Below, piece after piece: positions 60,346 through 64,000 of a DNA stretch of 64,000 nucleotides. Each line of letters begins with the position of its first letter. Position 1 is the stretch's first letter. The translations under genes and the position numbers were made by a program. The DNA comes from an uncultured Eubacteriales bacterium (GTDB taxonomy: Bacteria > Bacillota > Clostridia > Christensenellales > CAG-138), in NCBI GenBank assembly GCA_900545265.1, contig UQYI01000013.1:4601-68600 (forward strand), written 5' to 3'. The notes under the pieces are model-generated. The model saw only the letters and a list, made by a program, of their open reading frames with translations, was not told where the DNA came from and did no database searches.

Positions 60346-62193
60346 CTAGCTTTGTTTGACGGGTGTATCTGTTGAAGCTGTTCCTTTATGGAAATACGCA
60401 TAAACTGCTTTTGCAGCCGGAGTACTCATACCCTTGACCGCCGACAATTCCTCTACAGACGCAGCTTCTATGGCATGAATGGTAACAAAAGTGTCAAACA
60501 GAGCTCGTTTACGTTTATCGCCTATGCCGGGGATTTCATCCAGTCGTGAAAACAAAGCGTTTTTCTGCCGCACTGTACTGTGATAGGTGATGGCAAAACG
60601 ATGTGCTTCATCTCGAATGCGTTCCAGCAGATGTAGTGGAGCACTGTTTCGGGGCAGGATAATGGGCGCATCACTTTCCGGTGTATAGACCCATTCGTGC
60701 ATTTCAGCAAGTGCGATCACCGGAATAAAAGGCAACTCCAACTTCTGCAACACCTTTTCTGCTATGGCCAGCTGCGTTTTTCCTCCGTCGATGATCAGCA
60801 GATCCGGGTAGGGAGCGCCTTTTTCCAAACGTCTGGTAAGTACCTCTTCCATGGAGATCAGGTCATCCCCCCCGGCTTCCGAGCGGATCCGAAACCGTCT
60901 GTATGCGCTTTTATCAGGTTTTCCGTTTGTAAAAACAACCATGGAAGAAACGGTATCTGTGCCCATGATGTGGGAATTATCAAAGCACTCCATGCGGGTG
61001 GGGATCTCCTCCAGACCCAACAAAACGGACAGATTTGCCAGAGCACCTTCATCCCGATCCCATGCTTTTTCGCGAAGGCTCTTTTCTTTCTCCAAAAGTT
61101 CATGCCCATTTTTTTGTGCCATTTCGATCAGTCGTACTTTATCCCCTCTCTGAGGGCAAAGCAAATAGACTCTGCGGCCGGCCCGTTGACTTAGAATGTC
61201 CGCAATGGCATCTTCATCTGTAGGAAGGAAGGGGAGAAGTATTTCTTTGGGCGGACGGTTGTCAGGCCTTGCATATTGCTGCATCAGAAAGGCGGTAAGG
61301 ATATCTTCTTCCGTATCTTCAGGTCGGGCCTGCATGGCATAATGCTCTGTACCTATAATCTTTCCGCTGCGTACAAAGAGCGCATAGACCAATGTATCCT
61401 CTTCCAATCGAGCCGGCGCATATACATCGGCTTCGTATTCCTTTGGGAAAATAGCGGCCTGGTGATTCTGCAGTTTTTCCACGGTTTGCAGACGATTGCG
61501 TATAAGGGCGGCCTGCTCAAAATCCAGTTTGTCTGAGGCTTCCCACATCTGCTTCTTCAAAGATGCTTCCACCTGCTCCGTATGTCCTTCCAAAAAAGAG
61601 ATCACATCCTTGAGATATGCATGATACTGTTCTCTGCTGATTTTTCCGGAGCAGGGGGCGCAACATTTTCCTATGTGATACATAAGGCAGGGACGCTCCC
61701 GTCGTGCTATGGATTTCTGCAAATCCTTTTTGCAATGCCGTATGGGAAACTGATTGCGAATGATGGAAAGCTGCTCCTGCAGGGCAATTGCGGAAAGATA
61801 AGGCCCAAGGTATGTAGCCCCATCGGAATGGATGCGACGCACCACTTCCACCCGGGGGAAGTCCTTTCTAAGATCAATGCGCACATAGGGGAAATGCTTG
61901 TCATCCTTTAAAAGGATGTTGTATTTGGGCATGAACTCCTTAATAAGGTTGCTCTCCAAGCTCAGGGCTTCGGCCTCATTATGGACACCGATGGTTTCAA
62001 AATCAGCCACATGAGAGACCATGGCTGTAACCTTTGGCGTATGCTCCTTGTTTTTCTGGAAGTATTGGCTGACTCTGTTTTTCAGTGAAATGGCTTTCCC
62101 TACATAAATCACCGTCCCGGTTTCATCCAGCATTTTGTATACACCGGGAGAATCAGGCAGCAGCTTTACTTTATCTTCAATGATCTGGTTCAT
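60346..62193 (-). CDS. uvrC: Excinuclease ABC subunit C
   Basis: A 615-residue nucleotide-excision-repair nuclease. N-terminal GIY-YIG domain SPGVYKMLDETGTVIYVGKA (about residues 14-33), UVR domain (KQMWEASDKLDFEQAALIRNRLQ), RNase H-like 3'-side nuclease domain (MECFDNSHIMGTDTVSSMVVF; LLIIDGGKTQL) and C-terminal helix-hairpin-helix (IPGIGDKRKRALFDTF). It overlaps maf by four bases. Confidence 0.96.
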   Translation of the reverse strand: MNQIIEDKVKLLPDSPGVYKMLDETGTVIYVGKAISLKNRVSQYFQKNKEHTPKVTAMVSHVADFETIGVHNEAEALSLESNLIKEFMPKYNILLKDDKHFPYVRIDLRKDFPRVEVVRRIHSDGATYLGPYLSAIALQEQLSIIRNQFPIRHCKKDLQKSIARRERPCLMYHIGKCCAPCSGKISREQYHAYLKDVISFLEGHTEQVEASLKKQMWEASDKLDFEQAALIRNRLQTVEKLQNHQAAIFPKEYEADVYAPARLEEDTLVYALFVRSGKIIGTEHYAMQARPEDTEEDILTAFLMQQYARPDNRPPKEILLPFLPTDEDAIADILSQRAGRRVYLLCPQRGDKVRLIEMAQKNGHELLEKEKSLREKAWDRDEGALANLSVLLGLEEIPTRMECFDNSHIMGTDTVSSMVVFTNGKPDKSAYRRFRIRSEAGGDDLISMEEVLTRRLEKGAPYPDLLIIDGGKTQLAIAEKVLQKLELPFIPVIALAEMHEWVYTPESDAPIILPRNSAPLHLLERIRDEAHRFAITYHSTVRQKNALFSRLDEIPGIGDKRKRALFDTFVTIHAIEAASVEELSAVKGMSTPAAKAVYAYFHKGTASTDTPVKQS

Positions 62194-62771
62194 AAAAGCA
62201 TATGTGCAGTATCCATGACTCTCAGTTCCAGAAGCATGGAATAAAGCAGGGGGAGGGGGAGTCCCACCACATTAAAAAAGTTTCCATCTACGCTGTCTAC
62301 AAAGCAACAGGCTAACCCCTGCACACCGTAGGCACCGGCCTTATCCATAGGATCACCGGTGGATACATACCAGGTGATCTCATCGATTGTCATAGGACGA
62401 AATCGAACCAGAGTACTTTCGTACCGAGTGAGAGAACCATGGGGCGTTTTAACGCATACGCCCGTAAGTACATAGTGATTCTTTCCTTGAAGAGCAGATA
62501 GATATTCCACGGCCTGCGCTGCTATTTTTGGCTTGCCTAAAATGTGACCATCCAGCACAACAATGGTATCTGCACCTATAACACAGTGATTTGGATGCCG
62601 CAAAAACACATGCTGCGCTTTTTGCTCCGCCAGTGCCATTACAATCTGCTCCGGGCAGGCATCTTCGGGTATGATCTCTTTCTCTCCTGAAACTTCTACA
62701 TCAAATGGAATTTGCAGCAGAGCAAGCAGTTCCCGGCGCCGAGGGGACTGGGAGGCGAGAATAACATCCAT
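62190..62771 (-). CDS. maf: Maf family nucleoside triphosphate pyrophosphatase
   Basis: A 193-residue pyrophosphatase that hydrolyses dTTP/UTP or modified nucleotides. ILASQSPRRRELLALL at the N-terminus and VIGADTIVVLDGHILGKP (about residues 66-83) are the family signatures, with YEST near residue 118. It lies immediately before uvrC and directly after xth, forming a three-gene DNA-maintenance group. Confidence 0.94.
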   Translation of the reverse strand: MDVILASQSPRRRELLALLQIPFDVEVSGEKEIIPEDACPEQIVMALAEQKAQHVFLRHPNHCVIGADTIVVLDGHILGKPKIAAQAVEYLSALQGKNHYVLTGVCVKTPHGSLTRYESTLVRFRPMTIDEITWYVSTGDPMDKAGAYGVQGLACCFVDSVDGNFFNVVGLPLPLLYSMLLELRVMDTAHMLL

Positions 62772-63530
62772 TTATAGCTCCTTGGTCAAAAGCATTACCG
62801 GACAATGATCGCTGCCCAGCACATCCGTAAGAATACGGCTGTCTGCCAGCTTATTTGTTAATCTGTCGCTGGTAATAAAGTAATCGATCCGCCAACCAGC
62901 ATTCTTTTCCCTGGCTTTGAACCGATAACTCCACCAGGAATATATGTTAGCCTGATCCGGATAAAAATAACGAAAAGAATCTGTAAAACCGCTTTGAAGC
63001 AATGTGCTCATCTTCTCGCGCTCCTGATCTGTAAACCCGGCATTCATGCGGTTGGTCTTGGGGTTCTTGATATCAATTTCTTTGTGTGCTACATTCAGAT
63101 CTCCACACAGGATCACCGGTTTTTGCGCATCCAGCGTTTTCAAATAGGTCAGGAAATCTTCTTCCCAGGTCATTCGGTAGGCAAGGCGCTTCAATCCTTC
63201 CTGCGAATTGGGGGTATAGCAGGTCACAAAATAAAAATCGGGATATTCACAGGTAATGACCCGGCCCTCCATATCATGAACAGGAATGCCGATTCCATAA
63301 CGAACCGATACGGGCGCTTCTTTTGTGAATACAGCTGTGCCGGAATATCCTTTTTTCTCGGCACTGTTCCAATAGACGTGATAGCCAGTCAGAGGCACAG
63401 CAGCCTGTCCAGGCTGCATTTTTGTTTCCTGCAGAGCCAGAATATCCGGATCCTCTTTTTCCACAAAATCCGTAAAGCCCTTTTGCATACAGGCCCGCAG
63501 GCCATTTACATTCCAAGATATCAGTTTCAT
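62772..63530 (-). CDS. xth: Exodeoxyribonuclease III
   Basis: A 252-residue AP endonuclease/3'-5' exonuclease of the ExoIII family. Motifs: ISWNVNGLRA, LALQETKMQ, YSGTAVFTK, CGDLNVAHKEID, WRIDYFITS and GSDHCPVML. Catalytic Glu, Asp, Asn and His are in place. It ends where maf begins and shares its orientation, so xth-maf-uvrC are probably one transcript. Confidence 0.95.
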   Translation of the reverse strand: MKLISWNVNGLRACMQKGFTDFVEKEDPDILALQETKMQPGQAAVPLTGYHVYWNSAEKKGYSGTAVFTKEAPVSVRYGIGIPVHDMEGRVITCEYPDFYFVTCYTPNSQEGLKRLAYRMTWEEDFLTYLKTLDAQKPVILCGDLNVAHKEIDIKNPKTNRMNAGFTDQEREKMSTLLQSGFTDSFRYFYPDQANIYSWWSYRFKAREKNAGWRIDYFITSDRLTNKLADSRILTDVLGSDHCPVMLLTKEL

Positions 63531-63558
63531 AGGCAGAGTATAGCATTTTTCCTTTGCA

Positions 63559-63587
63559 TTGACAAGTACGATAAAACTCTATAAGAT
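63559..63587 (+). promoter_or_regulatory. Promoter of the small winged-helix-like gene
   Basis: -35 TTGACA (63559-63564), 17-base spacer, -10 TAAGAT (63582-63587). Confidence 0.6.
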
Positions 63588-63605
63588 ATCCATTCGGAGG
63601 CAGCT

Positions 63606-63809
63606 ATGCATATTGAACTGGAAAGAAGGATCCTGGGATATCTGAAAGAGCGAGCTTATATGGGTGCCTGCAGGATAGAGGATATCCATAAAATGGCTGA
63701 GGATCTGAGGATGCGTCCCGGCCGTTTGCAGGCGGAAATATATTTCCTGTGCGGTGAAGGACATATTCTGAGGCAGGGGCCGGTGTTCTTATTGCTGGAG
63801 GGGTCGTGA
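63606..63809 (+). CDS. Small hypothetical protein, possible winged helix
   Basis: A 67-residue protein starting behind CGGAGGCAGCT. Predicted helices LERRILGYLKER, IEDIHKMAEDL, RPGRLQAEIYFLCGEG followed by a strand pair HILRQGPVFLLLE give a small winged-helix-like pattern. No family recognised. The gene stands alone, divergent from xth; beyond it comes non-coding, repeat-rich DNA. Confidence 0.7.
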   Translation: MHIELERRILGYLKERAYMGACRIEDIHKMAEDLRMRPGRLQAEIYFLCGEGHILRQGPVFLLLEGS

Positions 63810-63862
63810 AACACAAGTTTTTGCGCAGTCCAGTCATTTTGCAAGGCTGTAATGGCTTGGCT

Positions 63863-63900
63863 TAACAGTGATAAGGAACTAATTCACTTATCAACTGTTA
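63863..63900. repeat. Inverted repeat in the terminal non-coding stretch
   Basis: TAACAGTGATAAG (63863-63875) and CTTATCAACTGTTA (63887-63900) pair over 13 bp with one bulged base; loop of 11. No T tract. A second pairing GACGG / CCGTC (63904-63908, 63934-63938) and ACAAAAGC / GCTTTTGT (63970-63998) follow. Confidence 0.65.
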
Positions 63901-64000
63901 GCTGACGGTATCCGGAGTGCATACGGACAAATCCCGTCTGATTTCTAAGGCAATACCGCACAAACCCAGACAAAAGCCAGCAAAGGCTATGCTTTTGTGA

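Overview
The window reads as chromosomal DNA of an anaerobic, probably spore-forming Firmicute of the class Clostridia. Support: ireB-ruvX-DUF1292 gene order, SPOCS/LysM spore-type proteins, ECF-type vitamin transport, Thr/Pro-rich surface linkers, strong AGGAGG ribosome sites and a complete lysine-to-crotonyl-CoA fermentation operon. A butyrate-forming gut lineage is plausible, but the species cannot be named from this sequence. I saw no rRNA, tRNA or CRISPR array.

Region 1 (1-9680, minus strand) is one cobamide (B12-type) salvage operon read from about 9650 down past base 1. A promoter and an adenosylcobalamin riboswitch with a terminator precede a small hypothetical protein, a membrane-anchored secreted protein, a transcobalamin-like surface protein, a complete ECF transporter (T, fused A-A', S), a CbiR-like cobamide-remodelling hydrolase and the lower-ligand assembly enzymes CobT, CobU and CobS, then a CobU-like protein cut by the window edge. 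Read together: capture, import, removal of the foreign lower ligand and rebuilding.

Region 2 (9750-16610) carries mostly single housekeeping or unknown genes: DUF2461, xpt, a PD-(D/E)XK-like protein, ybaK, membrane proteins, a SPOCS-LysM protein and two very small translationally coupled spore-type proteins. Region 3 (16850-25390) has a GLUG-repeat surface protein with an MMPL exporter and divergent TetR regulator, then a sigma/anti-sigma/lipoprotein group sharing one repeated extracytoplasmic domain. Region 4 (25700-30520) is the MoxR-DUF58-transglutaminase set and a HAD phosphatase.

Region 5 (30600-45560) starts with a DUF2156 protein, galactokinase, a sugar nucleotidyltransferase and kamB-kamC (reactivation of lysine 5,6-aminomutase). 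A compact accessory stretch follows (36250-39200: zincin-like protein, divergent XRE regulator and CFI-box gene over a palindromic operator, Sel1-like protein, gene remnants). Then a lysine riboswitch precedes kal-kce-kdd-kamA-kamD-kamE. KamD/KamE use adenosylcobalamin, which links this operon to Region 1.

Region 6 (45560-64000) holds an orphan substrate-binding lipoprotein, ireB-ruvX-DUF1292, a lipoprotein serpin, DUF305, yajC, a PIG-L deacetylase with an apparently leaderless mRNA, an LRR lipoprotein, a TrmH-type methylase, a flavin oxidoreductase, a small P-loop protein, an S41 protease, a divergent EF-G-like GTPase and uvrC-maf-xth. The last 180 bases are non-coding with strong inverted repeats and may be the edge of a mobile element.
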